From Alphaproteobacteria bacterium (GTDB taxonomy: Bacteria; Pseudomonadota; Alphaproteobacteria; Micropepsales; Micropepsaceae): 43,461 nucleotides of DNA. The stretch spans positions 1-43,461 of the forward strand of contig JAGWNK010000036.1 of assembly GCA_028871345.1 (NCBI GenBank). The letters are read 5' to 3'. Below the pieces are notes generated by a model that was given only the letters and a program-made list of their open reading frames with translations, did not search any database and had not been told where the DNA came from. Positions 1 to 8,606 of this stretch are shown in pieces (the first letter of the stretch is position 1; each line of letters starts with the position of its first letter). The translations under genes were made by a program, and so were the position numbers.

Positions 1-1929
1 TATGGCGCCCTCGAGCAACTCTTCGGCGACCCGGTCACGACCAGCGCCACAGGCTCCCCGCAGCGTGTCACCGAAGTACCCGTCAACATGATCATCGTCA
101 CCGCTGACGAGATTCGCCGCTCAGGCGCGCGCGACATACCCGGCGTCCTACGTCATGTGCCAGGCGTGGACTTCCTGCAGTGGCAGGCGGATGACGCGGA
201 CGTTTCCATCCGCGGCTACAACCAAGCCTATGCCGCGCGCGTCCTCGTGCTCATCGACGGCCGCCAAGTCTACGCCGACTACTACGGCCTCATCCCGTGG
301 AGCTCGCTTCCGGTCGAGCTCAACGCGATCCGCCAGATTGAAATCGTCAAAGGGCCCAACGCCGCCCTGTTCGGGCTCAACGCCGTGGGCGGCACGATAA
401 ACATCATAACCTACAACCCAAGATACGACGACCTCAGAACCATCTCTCTGCGCGCCGGTACGCAGGGCCTGGCCGAAATTTCCGGAGTGGCCACGTTCAA
501 AGTCGGATCCGCGAGCGCCATCAGGCTCTCGGCCGGCTACAGGACCGACGCCGATTTTGCCACAACGATTCCCGCACCCATGTTGTCCACCGTTCGCGGC
601 ACCAACGACCGTCTTTCGGTCGATGGCGACGGCGTCTTTGCCATCACCGATACCATCGAATTCGATCTTGAGGCGAGCCATACGCACGCGCGCGTCAACG
701 AAATTACTCCGGCCTACACGACGACAGACTCCTCCTACCAGACGAATTCCATCGGGGCGCGCGTACTGGCCGACACCAGCATCGGTCTCATCAAGCTGAA
801 GGCCTACACAAACTGGATCGACTACACAGGGGCGCCGAATGATCCGACCATCATCTATTCGTTGAACAATCGCATGAGCGCCGTACAGTTGGAGGACGCC
901 TTCAATCCGGCTTCCGACCACACATTGCGATTTGCCCTGTCCTATCGCAACAGTACCGTCAACACGATCCCCGTGCCGGGCGGACGGCTATCCTATGACG
1001 TCTTGTCGGCTTCAGGCATGTGGAGCTGGCACGTCGCACCGGCGGTCTCTTTTACAAACGCGCTGCGCATCGATCACCTGACGTTCCATCGCTCCGGTTA
1101 CGTCCCTGCCGACTATCCCTTTGCCAATTCATCCTGGGACAGGACATCAGACGAAATCAGCTTCAACAGCGGACTCGTTTGGACGGTAGGTTCCGCTGAT
1201 GTCCTTCGCGCCATCGCAAGCCGGGGCGTCCAGCTGCCCAACCTTGTCGAGGCCGGCGCCCTGCTCGTAGACATGCCTCCCTATCTATGGGTATCGGGAA
1301 CGCCGTATCTGAAGCCGACCTCCGTGAACAATTACGAAGTAACCTGGGATCACGCGCTCTCGGACGTCGATGCCAAACTCCAGATCGCCGCCTTTCATCA
1401 GGATACCCAAAACATCGTGGCGATTGCCGGCAACGTCGTGCCTTGGCCCACGAGCATCTATGCAACGCCCGCCAATATCGGGGCATCAACGGCTGACGGC
1501 GTCGAGTTCACCGCAAACGGACAACTCAATCCGCTATGGCATTGGTCGGTCGGATACCGCCTCGAGGCGGTTCACGACAAGTTTGTTCCCCTCGCTTCAG
1601 GAGGCGTGGATTACACCGACTTCGAGCACACCACGCCCAAGCACCTCGTCAAGGTCAATGTCGGTTGGAGCAGCGATCCTTGGGAGGCCGATGCGTTCAT
1701 CAGCTACCAGTCCGCTTCGCGCGGCCTGGTGCCGTCCTACATCGTCGGTACTGCTCTGGTTCCCGTGGGCTCCTATGCCAACCTTGACGCGCGCCTGGCA
1801 TATCGCCTCGCCGATTGGGCCACGGTCTCCCTATCGGGAGAGAACCTCCTTGCGGCCCGGCAACGCCAGACGTCCGGCCCGGATGTCGAACGGCAGCTCT
1901 TCCTAACACTCACGCTTGAGGGCTGGTAG
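1..1929 (+). CDS. TonB-dependent outer-membrane receptor, 5' end cut by the window
   Basis: The frame is open to the first base, so the ATG at 88 is internal and the true start lies outside; 642 codons are visible. The visible N-terminus (GDPVTTSATGSPQRVTEVP) has the form seen just before the plug of TonB receptors. The plug follows, with LIDGRQVY, IEIVKGPNAALFG and GGTINIIT, all classic plug-domain motifs. The rest alternates short polar and aromatic stretches as in a 22-strand beta barrel, and the protein ends in an aromatic residue (Trp). Such receptors take up substrates across the outer membrane using TonB energy. The ligand cannot be read from sequence. A hybrid kinase starts 18 bases downstream, so the two are probably co-transcribed, and sugar-phosphorylase genes lie next to them, which hints at an oligosaccharide ligand (inference). 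Confidence 0.93.
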   Translation, partial: YGALEQLFGDPVTTSATGSPQRVTEVPVNMIIVTADEIRRSGARDIPGVLRHVPGVDFLQWQADDADVSIRGYNQAYAARVLVLIDGRQVYADYYGLIPWSSLPVELNAIRQIEIVKGPNAALFGLNAVGGTINIITYNPRYDDLRTISLRAGTQGLAEISGVATFKVGSASAIRLSAGYRTDADFATTIPAPMLSTVRGTNDRLSVDGDGVFAITDTIEFDLEASHTHARVNEITPAYTTTDSSYQTNSIGARVLADTSIGLIKLKAYTNWIDYTGAPNDPTIIYSLNNRMSAVQLEDAFNPASDHTLRFALSYRNSTVNTIPVPGGRLSYDVLSASGMWSWHVAPAVSFTNALRIDHLTFHRSGYVPADYPFANSSWDRTSDEISFNSGLVWTVGSADVLRAIASRGVQLPNLVEAGALLVDMPPYLWVSGTPYLKPTSVNNYEVTWDHALSDVDAKLQIAAFHQDTQNIVAIAGNVVPWPTSIYATPANIGASTADGVEFTANGQLNPLWHWSVGYRLEAVHDKFVPLASGGVDYTDFEHTTPKHLVKVNVGWSSDPWEADAFISYQSASRGLVPSYIVGTALVPVGSYANLDARLAYRLADWATVSLSGENLLAARQRQTSGPDVERQLFLTLTLEGW

Positions 1930-1947
1930 GCAGAGACGGTTCCGGAC

Positions 1948-4674
1948 ATGGACATATTCTGGCAAATAACCATCGTCGAATCCCTGCTGAACTTTGCCGT
2001 GTTCGCAGCGGTCGTGGTGGCATACGGCCCGGTCCGAAAGTTCTCGGCGCGTGCGCCAAGGGCAAGAGGCATCACGCAGGGTATTGTGGTCGGCATCCTG
2101 TTCGGCGGCGCGACGGCGGTGGCTTTGCTGTTGCCCGTGCAGATGAGCGGAGGGGCATCGACCGGCAGCCAGACCATCCTGCTTGCGCTAGCCGGCCTTC
2201 TGGCGGGTCCCGCCGCGGCGCTTACCGCCTTCGCGATCGCTGTCGCGGCCCAGATGGTCCCGCTGATGCAGGAAGGCTCGGTGGACACGCTCGGCCTGGC
2301 GATGTCTCTGGCCGCCACGTGTGCCGGCTTTTCGTTCCATCTTGCTCTCAAATGGGTCCACAGCGCCCGGACCGTGCGTGTCGCCTATCGTCACTTCCCA
2401 ATGATCGGCGCCGTCACGGCATTCCTCAGCCTTGCCGCCCTCTGGTACCTCCAGGGTTGGACAACCGCGGAAAGTTCTGCGGCGGCGGCGATCATCGCCA
2501 GCACTCTCGCCGCGACCGTCCTCGGGACCCTGCTGCTTCACGAAACGCGTCGCCTCGAGTCGCACGAGGAATTGCGCGAAAGCGAGGCCCGGCTGGCTGC
2601 GCAGGCGGCGGAGCTCAAAGAGGCGCGCGACGCCGCCGACAACGCGAACCGCGCCAAGAGCGACTTTCTCGCCAATATGAGCCACGAGATCCGCACTCCG
2701 ATGAACGGGATCATCGGCATGACGGCTCTCCTGCTCGATACGGATCTCGATGATGAGCAACGGAAGTTCGCGGAAATCGTTCGTGAATCCGGGGAAACCT
2801 TGCTGACCATCGTCAACGATATCCTGGACATCTCCAAGCTTGAGGCGGGCAAGCTCGAGATCGAGAACATCGAGTTCGATCTCGTGAGCATCGTCGAGAA
2901 CGCGACCCGCCTGATGTCCGCGAAAGCCGTCGAGAAGTGCATCGACCTTGGACTCTTCGTGGAGCCCGACATGCGCGGCACCTATCGCGGCGATCCTACG
3001 CGTCTGCGCCAGATTCTTCTCAACCTTCTGGGCAATGCCATCAAATTCACGGAGAAGGGAGGTGTATCGCTGCAGGTATTCGCCCGGCCGGATGGCGCGG
3101 GCATGACCGCCGCCCAACGGACGCTGCGCTTCGAAGTCAGCGATACCGGCGTCGGGATTCCGGAAAATCTCCGCGAAAAGCTGTTCAAGAAGTTCAGCCA
3201 GGTCGACACATCGGTCACGCGCCGCTACGGGGGCACGGGCCTCGGGCTCGCCATCTGCAAACAATTGGTCGAATTGATGGGTGGCGAGATTGGTGTCAAC
3301 AGCCGCGTCGGTTCGGGATCCACATTCTGGGTTCACCTGCCGATGACGCGAGTGAGCCCGGAGCGTGAAAGCGAGACTCGCATCCCGGCGCTTCTCAAGA
3401 CGCTGCGGGTGCTTGCCGTGGACGACGTCCCCATGAATCTGGACATCATCACCCGCCAACTGAACTCCCTGGAGATCGGCGTGACTCCGGTGTCCGACGC
3501 CTTTGCCGCCATAGCGGAACTCGAGCGGGCCTGGCACAAGGGCATGCCCTATGATGTCGTCTTCCTCGATCAGATGATGCCGGGCCTTTCGGGAGACAAG
3601 CTCGCAGACCGAATTCGATCAACGCCGGAAATCTCAGAAACACGGCTCATCATGGTGTCATCGGTCGGGTCACACGGGCTCGATAAGGCGACACTGCGTA
3701 CCCTCGATGCGCTGCTGGACAAGCCTGTCCGACAGCAGGACCTCGTCAACTGCCTTACGAAGCTGTTCGCCCCGCGCGGGAACGAACCCGCGGCCTACCA
3801 GGCCTCGGGCCAGGATCCGCCCAAACCCCATAGCACGCCTGCAAAAGGCAACGCCCGGCCGCTTCGTCTCCTCCTGGCCGAGGACAACAAGATCAACCAG
3901 CAATTCGCAACCGCGCTTCTGGCCAAGGCCGGTCACTCGGTTGAGATAGCTGAAAACGGGCACCAGGCGGTGGATGCGGTGCGCCACGGCCACTACGACG
4001 CCGTATTGATGGACGTGCAGATGCCGGAACTCGACGGCATCGAAGCAACCAAGCAGATTCGGGCGCTGCCCGCACCCGCCTGCACCACTTACGTCATCGC
4101 GATGACAGCAAATGCGATGGAAGGTTCCCGCGAGGAATATCTGGCGGCCGGCATGAACGACTACATCGCCAAACCCGTCGATGCAAAGCAGTTGCTTGCC
4201 AAGTTGGCCGATCTGGCGGGTCGGATCAAAGGCAGTACCATCGCGGAGCCGGTAACTGACCCGGCCGATGGAGCGTTGGCCGTGAACCCGCCGGCCGTGC
4301 TGGAGGGCGCCAAGCTGGACTCGTTGGTGGGCGTCCTGCCCCGTGCCAAGGTGGTCGAACTCGTGGCGCTGTTCCTGGCAGAAGCCGCCGCCCATTTGAA
4401 GCTTCTGGAAGAACATTGGGCTTCGAAGGATCTCGCATCCTGCGGACGCGTTGCGCATGCCTTGGTGAGCATGTCCGGCAATGTCGGAGCAATGGAATTA
4501 AGCGCCCTGTCCCGGGAACTCCAGAACTCCTGCAAGGCCGGAGATGCTCAAGCAGTCGGGCGTCTCGTCCGCGAAGTCGGCACTGCGAGCGCCAACGCCA
4601 CGGCGGCCCTGATAGCCTGGATGGGAAATGCCCCTGCCGTTGGCGAGGCTGGGAAAGTCAGCGAGGCCTCGTAG
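1948..4674 (+). CDS. Membrane hybrid histidine kinase (5TM-HisKA-HATPase-REC-REC-HPt)
   Basis: A 908-residue phosphorelay kinase. About residues 5-200 hold five or six hydrophobic segments resembling the 5TM-Lyt type sensor. A short coiled coil leads to HisKA with the phospho-accepting His246 ([10 protein letters not shown]). The ATPase domain has its N box at 359-363 (NLLGN) and G1 box at 399 (DTGVGI). Receiver 1 (acidic pair near 492, phospho-Asp about 541, FLDQMMPG) is followed by receiver 2 (AEDNKINQQ near 645, phospho-Asp about 689, [11 protein letters not shown]). A C-terminal HPt domain has His837. In the HPt the usual H-x-L-K-G-x-S reads H-A-L-V-S-M-S, so the conserved Lys and Gly are replaced. 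It lies 18 bases after the TonB receptor and probably responds to a related signal; its output partner is not in the window. Confidence 0.95.
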   Translation: MDIFWQITIVESLLNFAVFAAVVVAYGPVRKFSARAPRARGITQGIVVGILFGGATAVALLLPVQMSGGASTGSQTILLALAGLLAGPAAALTAFAIAVAAQMVPLMQEGSVDTLGLAMSLAATCAGFSFHLALKWVHSARTVRVAYRHFPMIGAVTAFLSLAALWYLQGWTTAESSAAAAIIASTLAATVLGTLLLHETRRLESHEELRESEARLAAQAAELKEARDAADNANRAKSDFLANMSHEIRTPMNGIIGMTALLLDTDLDDEQRKFAEIVRESGETLLTIVNDILDISKLEAGKLEIENIEFDLVSIVENATRLMSAKAVEKCIDLGLFVEPDMRGTYRGDPTRLRQILLNLLGNAIKFTEKGGVSLQVFARPDGAGMTAAQRTLRFEVSDTGVGIPENLREKLFKKFSQVDTSVTRRYGGTGLGLAICKQLVELMGGEIGVNSRVGSGSTFWVHLPMTRVSPERESETRIPALLKTLRVLAVDDVPMNLDIITRQLNSLEIGVTPVSDAFAAIAELERAWHKGMPYDVVFLDQMMPGLSGDKLADRIRSTPEISETRLIMVSSVGSHGLDKATLRTLDALLDKPVRQQDLVNCLTKLFAPRGNEPAAYQASGQDPPKPHSTPAKGNARPLRLLLAEDNKINQQFATALLAKAGHSVEIAENGHQAVDAVRHGHYDAVLMDVQMPELDGIEATKQIRALPAPACTTYVIAMTANAMEGSREEYLAAGMNDYIAKPVDAKQLLAKLADLAGRIKGSTIAEPVTDPADGALAVNPPAVLEGAKLDSLVGVLPRAKVVELVALFLAEAAAHLKLLEEHWASKDLASCGRVAHALVSMSGNVGAMELSALSRELQNSCKAGDAQAVGRLVREVGTASANATAALIAWMGNAPAVGEAGKVSEAS

Positions 4675-4746
4675 GGCCAAGGCAGCGCGCTACGCCGTGA
4701 TCGCCGCGGGCGCACTGATTTTCTTCATCCTCGGCGGCATCATCCT

Positions 4747-7140
4747 CTATCCCATCTCGGCGACGATGTCGTTCTGGGCTCTCAGGTCGCCCGCTCGAAG
4801 GAAACTGCCCTCAATCGGCCTGCCGTTGAGCGTCACCATGCGAATTCCCTTCTGAACGCCTCGCGGGTTTCGCACCGTGATCTTGACTATTTTGCCGCGA
4901 AAGCGGCGCGTCACGTCGAATCTCGCCCAGGCACCGGGCACGCAAGGGTCGATCCACAAGCCGTCGTAGTCCGGGCGGATCCCGAGGATATGCTGCGTCG
5001 CTGCGAAGTAGGACCAGGCCGCCGAGCCCGAGAGCCAGGGCACGCGCGACGCGCCGAAGCGGGGACTCGGTCTGCCGTGCGTAAACTGACAGTACACGTA
5101 AGGTTCGATTTCACGGATTTCAGCGCGATCGTTCCACGCCCCCGGCAAGGTGGCGCGGAAATAGCGCCACGCCTCATCGCCATGGCCGAGCATGGTTTCG
5201 GCGATGATTGCCCAGCCTTGCGTGTGCGTGAAGATCGAACCGTTCTCCTTCATGCCTGGATTAAACAGCGCGGCGCGCATGACGCGATAATCCGCGTCGA
5301 CAAAGGCCGGGTGGCACAGCATCAGGCCATGCTCGGTCGCCAGCTTGTCGCCGAGGGACCGCATGGCAATGGCGCCCCGCTCTGCGTCCGCGTGACCGCT
5401 CAGAACGGACCAGGCCTGCGGGCTGAGGAATATCTTGCCCTCATTGTTGTCACGCGAGCCGAACTTGGCTCCATCGGCGCGATAGGCCCGCAGATACCAT
5501 TCGCCGTCCCACGCATGATCGTGCAGCCGTTTGTCGAGCACGCCGAGAGTTTCGCGGGCCCAAGCCCACTCATCCTCTTCGCCGAACCTGGAGCATATGT
5601 CCTGATAGACGGCAAGCGCATGGCGAAGCTGGAAAGCGACGAAAACCGACTCCCCTTCCGCACCGAGGCGGATGCAGTCATTCCAGTCCGCCGAAAGCCC
5701 GCATGGCAAACCATGCGCTCCGCACTGCTCCAGATTGAACTTGATGGCCCGCTTCATGTGGCCGAGCACGCTATCCTCGCCCTTGTCCGCATAAGGCAGC
5801 GGCTTGCGGAAGAACGAAAGGTCTCCGGTTTCCTTGACGTAGGCCGGGATTGCATTGAACAGCCACAGGCAATCGTCCGAACGGTATTCCTCCGACCTGG
5901 GCGGCTGTTCATGTCCCGGCCTGTGGGCGAACTGCTTGACAACCGGCATGGCCCCACCGCCCGACACCTGCCCGGTGATCATCAGTTCCAGGCGATCGCG
6001 CGCCTCCTGCGGGATCATGTGCATGACGCCGAGCATATCCTGGACCGTGTCCCGGAAACCGAGGCCATCCCGTTCGCCCGCATAGATCAGGCTGGCGGCG
6101 CGCGACCAGGCGAACGTCATCAGACAGTTGAACGGGCTCCACATCGCCAACATGCTGTTGAATTCCGGATCCGGCGTCGTGGCTTCGAGTCCCGCCATCC
6201 GGTTGTGCCAATACGCCTTGAGCTTGGTCAGTTCCCCATCGATCTTCCCGGGATTGCCGAACTCGGAAACGGCCCGACGCCCTTCCTCTCGCGCAGAGCC
6301 GACCCCCATGAGGACGACAAACTCCTTCGTCTCACCGGCCGCCAGTTCAATATTCGCTTGAAGAACGCCACAGCCGTTGTCGCCGACGGCGATCGATCCC
6401 GTGCAGTTTCCCTGTTCGACCGCCCGAGGTCTCGCATATGTCCCATACGGCCCGAGAAAGGCCGCGCGATCGGTGTCAAACCCCGCGATCTGCGCGCCGA
6501 CCAGCGCGAGAAAGCTATGGCGGCCTTGATCGGCGTCCTCGAAATTCTCGGGATTGGGCGGAATGTTCACGTTCGTGCCATGGTCGATGATGCCGTCATG
6601 GATCGCCATTTTCACGATGTGTTGGGAGTACTGCAGATTGATCAGGTCGTTGTAGGCATTCCAGTTGCCGGCATATTCGACATAGGTGAACGCGCTCAGC
6701 CGCCGCGGCGCCGGGCCGGCATTCGTCAGACGCACGCGCCAGCATTCGAGGTTGCGGTCCAGCGGAACAAAATAGGTCGTCTCCGAACGGATGCCCGCGT
6801 ATTCGGACGTGATGGTCGTGTATGCGCTGCCGTGCCGGCACTCCGACTTGAACGCGTCGAGCGGCTTTCCCACCGGCTGCCAGGATGCCGACCAATAGTC
6901 GCCGCTATCCAGATCACGCAGGTAGATGTAGCGCCCGGGCTGGTCCGGCGGAACGGCATTGAACCTCAGGCGCGTGAAGCGACCCTGTGCCGCGGACTTG
7001 TAGAAGCTGTAGCCCCCCGCATTGTTGGTGATGATGGCGCCATACTCCGTGCTGCCGAGATAGTTGCTCCAGGGCCTCGGCGTATCGGGGCGCGTGATCA
7101 CATACTCCTTGTTGGCGTCGTCGAAATGCCCGAACTGCAT
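4747..7140 (-). CDS. GH94 disaccharide phosphorylase (cellobiose or cellobionate type)
   Basis: A 797-residue cytoplasmic phosphorylase that splits a beta-glucosyl disaccharide with phosphate, giving glucose 1-phosphate. The N-terminus (FGHFDDANKEYVITRPDTPR) follows the pattern of known cellobiose phosphorylases, and length fits the family (about 790-820). The general-acid Asp is D485 in SADWNDCIRLG; the C-terminal acceptor loop reads FNPGMKENGSIFTHTQGW. No signal peptide is present. I chose the ATG at 7140 because AGGGAGC lies just upstream and the upstream gene stops one base before it (TGAAATG), so the two are translationally coupled. An in-frame start further upstream would lie inside the transporter gene. 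Substrate is not settled: neighbouring gluconate permease and lactonase make cellobionic acid a fair alternative to cellobiose. It is the last gene of the minus-strand sugar block. Confidence 0.93.
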   Translation of the reverse strand: MQFGHFDDANKEYVITRPDTPRPWSNYLGSTEYGAIITNNAGGYSFYKSAAQGRFTRLRFNAVPPDQPGRYIYLRDLDSGDYWSASWQPVGKPLDAFKSECRHGSAYTTITSEYAGIRSETTYFVPLDRNLECWRVRLTNAGPAPRRLSAFTYVEYAGNWNAYNDLINLQYSQHIVKMAIHDGIIDHGTNVNIPPNPENFEDADQGRHSFLALVGAQIAGFDTDRAAFLGPYGTYARPRAVEQGNCTGSIAVGDNGCGVLQANIELAAGETKEFVVLMGVGSAREEGRRAVSEFGNPGKIDGELTKLKAYWHNRMAGLEATTPDPEFNSMLAMWSPFNCLMTFAWSRAASLIYAGERDGLGFRDTVQDMLGVMHMIPQEARDRLELMITGQVSGGGAMPVVKQFAHRPGHEQPPRSEEYRSDDCLWLFNAIPAYVKETGDLSFFRKPLPYADKGEDSVLGHMKRAIKFNLEQCGAHGLPCGLSADWNDCIRLGAEGESVFVAFQLRHALAVYQDICSRFGEEDEWAWARETLGVLDKRLHDHAWDGEWYLRAYRADGAKFGSRDNNEGKIFLSPQAWSVLSGHADAERGAIAMRSLGDKLATEHGLMLCHPAFVDADYRVMRAALFNPGMKENGSIFTHTQGWAIIAETMLGHGDEAWRYFRATLPGAWNDRAEIREIEPYVYCQFTHGRPSPRFGASRVPWLSGSAAWSYFAATQHILGIRPDYDGLWIDPCVPGAWARFDVTRRFRGKIVKITVRNPRGVQKGIRMVTLNGRPIEGSFLRAGDLRAQNDIVAEMG

Positions 7141-7141
7141 T

Positions 7142-8506
7142 TCAAGCTCCCTGCTGGGCCCGTCGCGCCGCCAATTCAGCATGGATCGTCTTCATCTTCG
7201 CTTCGCTGAGCGTGTAGGCCGCCATGCCGAGGCCGCAGACGATCGTGCCGATCGCCGGCGCCAATGCCATCAGGATGCGGATACCTTCCTGCGCGTGTTC
7301 CGTTTGAACGACATTGGCGTGAAAACCCGTCACGGCGAGCAGCGTGGCGGAAAGCGCGCCGCCGATCACCCAGCCGAACTTGTTCGACATTCCAGACGCG
7401 GAGAAGACCAATCCGGTCGCCCGCCGCCCCGTCTTCCACTCGGAATAGTCCGCCGCATCGGCGAACATTGCCCACAAGAGAGCCGACGTCGGACCGGTCA
7501 ACAGGCAATAGACGATGTTATAGAAGTACAGCAATCCCATCTGATCCGGCTTGACCCAATAAGAAGCGACAAGATCCGCGGCCGAGACCAGCATCAGCCC
7601 GATGAACGCGTTCTTCCGGCCCGTGTACGGCGTCACATATTGGATCAGGAAGGTGCCGGCCAGAGACATGAGCGCGCCGACCAGCAGGAAGAGCGGCGCC
7701 GCGTCGACGTTGCCGATGTAGTACTTGAAATAGTAGATGACGGCCGCACCCCGGATGGCCACGAAGCAGACCTGCGCGATTCCCAGAAGGCACAGCACCA
7801 GCCAGGGCACGTTTGTCACCAAGTCCAACAGGTCGCGGCCGGTCGAGGTCTGCTTGACCTGCATCGGCTGGACGCGCTCACGCGTCGTCACGAACGTCAC
7901 GAGGAACATTGCCACTGCCAGAGCGGCGTACAGGCCAATCGCCAGCTGGTAGCCGACCTGCTGATTGCCGTGCCCGAACAGGGTGACGAGCTTGAGCGTG
8001 AAATACTGGACGAACAGGCCCGCGCCAAAGGCGAAGCTGAAACGCCAGGACGCAAGGCTCGTGCGTTCCTGCGAATCCGCAGACAAGACGCCCATCAGCG
8101 CGCCGTACGGAATATTGATTCCGGAATAGACGACCATCATCAACGACAAGGTCACGTAGGCGTAGATGAGTTTGCCGTGGTCCGAAAAGGACGGCGTGGT
8201 GAAGGTGAGGACCGCGATGACGCCGAACGGAACGGCCAGCCACAACAGGTAGGGGCGAAACTTGCCCCAGCGCGTCTTGGTGCGGTCGGCCGTCATGCCG
8301 ATGATGACGTCGATGAACATGTCCCAGGTACGCGTGATCAGCAGCATTGTGGCCAGCGCGCCGGCCGCAAGGCCGTATACGTCAGTGTAAAAATTGAGCT
8401 GGAAGTAAATGAACGTCATCCAGATGAGGTTCGAGGCGCCGTCACCGAAGCCGTAGCCGATCTTCTCGACGACCGAGATCTTGCCGCCCTGCTGCATGCT
8501 CATCAT
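7142..8506 (-). CDS. GPH-family sugar:cation symporter (MFS)
   Basis: A membrane protein of about 454 residues with roughly 12 hydrophobic segments. It has hallmarks of the glycoside-pentoside-hexuronide family: an N-terminal KIGYGFGDGASNLIW, then GMTADRTKTRWGKFRPYLLW after the second helix, and an FADAADYSEWKTGRRATG segment in the C-terminal half. Members import disaccharides and oligosaccharides with Na+ or H+. The open frame extends further upstream, but the extra N-terminus is Arg-rich and unlike the family. A GGAGAGGG ribosome site precedes ATG-ATG at 8506/8503. It sits between the exported GH3 enzyme and the cytoplasmic GH94 phosphorylase, to which it is coupled by one base, so it most likely imports the disaccharide that GH94 cleaves. 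Confidence 0.92.
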   Translation of the reverse strand: MMSMQQGGKISVVEKIGYGFGDGASNLIWMTFIYFQLNFYTDVYGLAAGALATMLLITRTWDMFIDVIIGMTADRTKTRWGKFRPYLLWLAVPFGVIAVLTFTTPSFSDHGKLIYAYVTLSLMMVVYSGINIPYGALMGVLSADSQERTSLASWRFSFAFGAGLFVQYFTLKLVTLFGHGNQQVGYQLAIGLYAALAVAMFLVTFVTTRERVQPMQVKQTSTGRDLLDLVTNVPWLVLCLLGIAQVCFVAIRGAAVIYYFKYYIGNVDAAPLFLLVGALMSLAGTFLIQYVTPYTGRKNAFIGLMLVSAADLVASYWVKPDQMGLLYFYNIVYCLLTGPTSALLWAMFADAADYSEWKTGRRATGLVFSASGMSNKFGWVIGGALSATLLAVTGFHANVVQTEHAQEGIRILMALAPAIGTIVCGLGMAAYTLSEAKMKTIHAELAARRAQQGA

Positions 8507-8606
8507 TCCCTCTCCCCGAACTGGAGTGTCACGGCGCTGCGCCCAGCGAGTCGAATGCGCGGTGCCGCCCCCGCCGCGCCGCAGCGCCGTATGCCCGCGC
8601 CTTGTC

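Noticed and set aside
4628..4855. Short plus-strand frame with a hydrophobic stretch after the hybrid kinase
   Set aside because: It overlaps the kinase 3' end and the GH94 3' end in other frames, has no ribosome site, and resembles no family.
4990..7209. A 739-codon open frame antisense to the GH94 gene
   Set aside because: Long antisense frames are common in GC-rich DNA; its product is Arg/Pro/His-rich with no domain, while the opposite strand has a clear enzyme.
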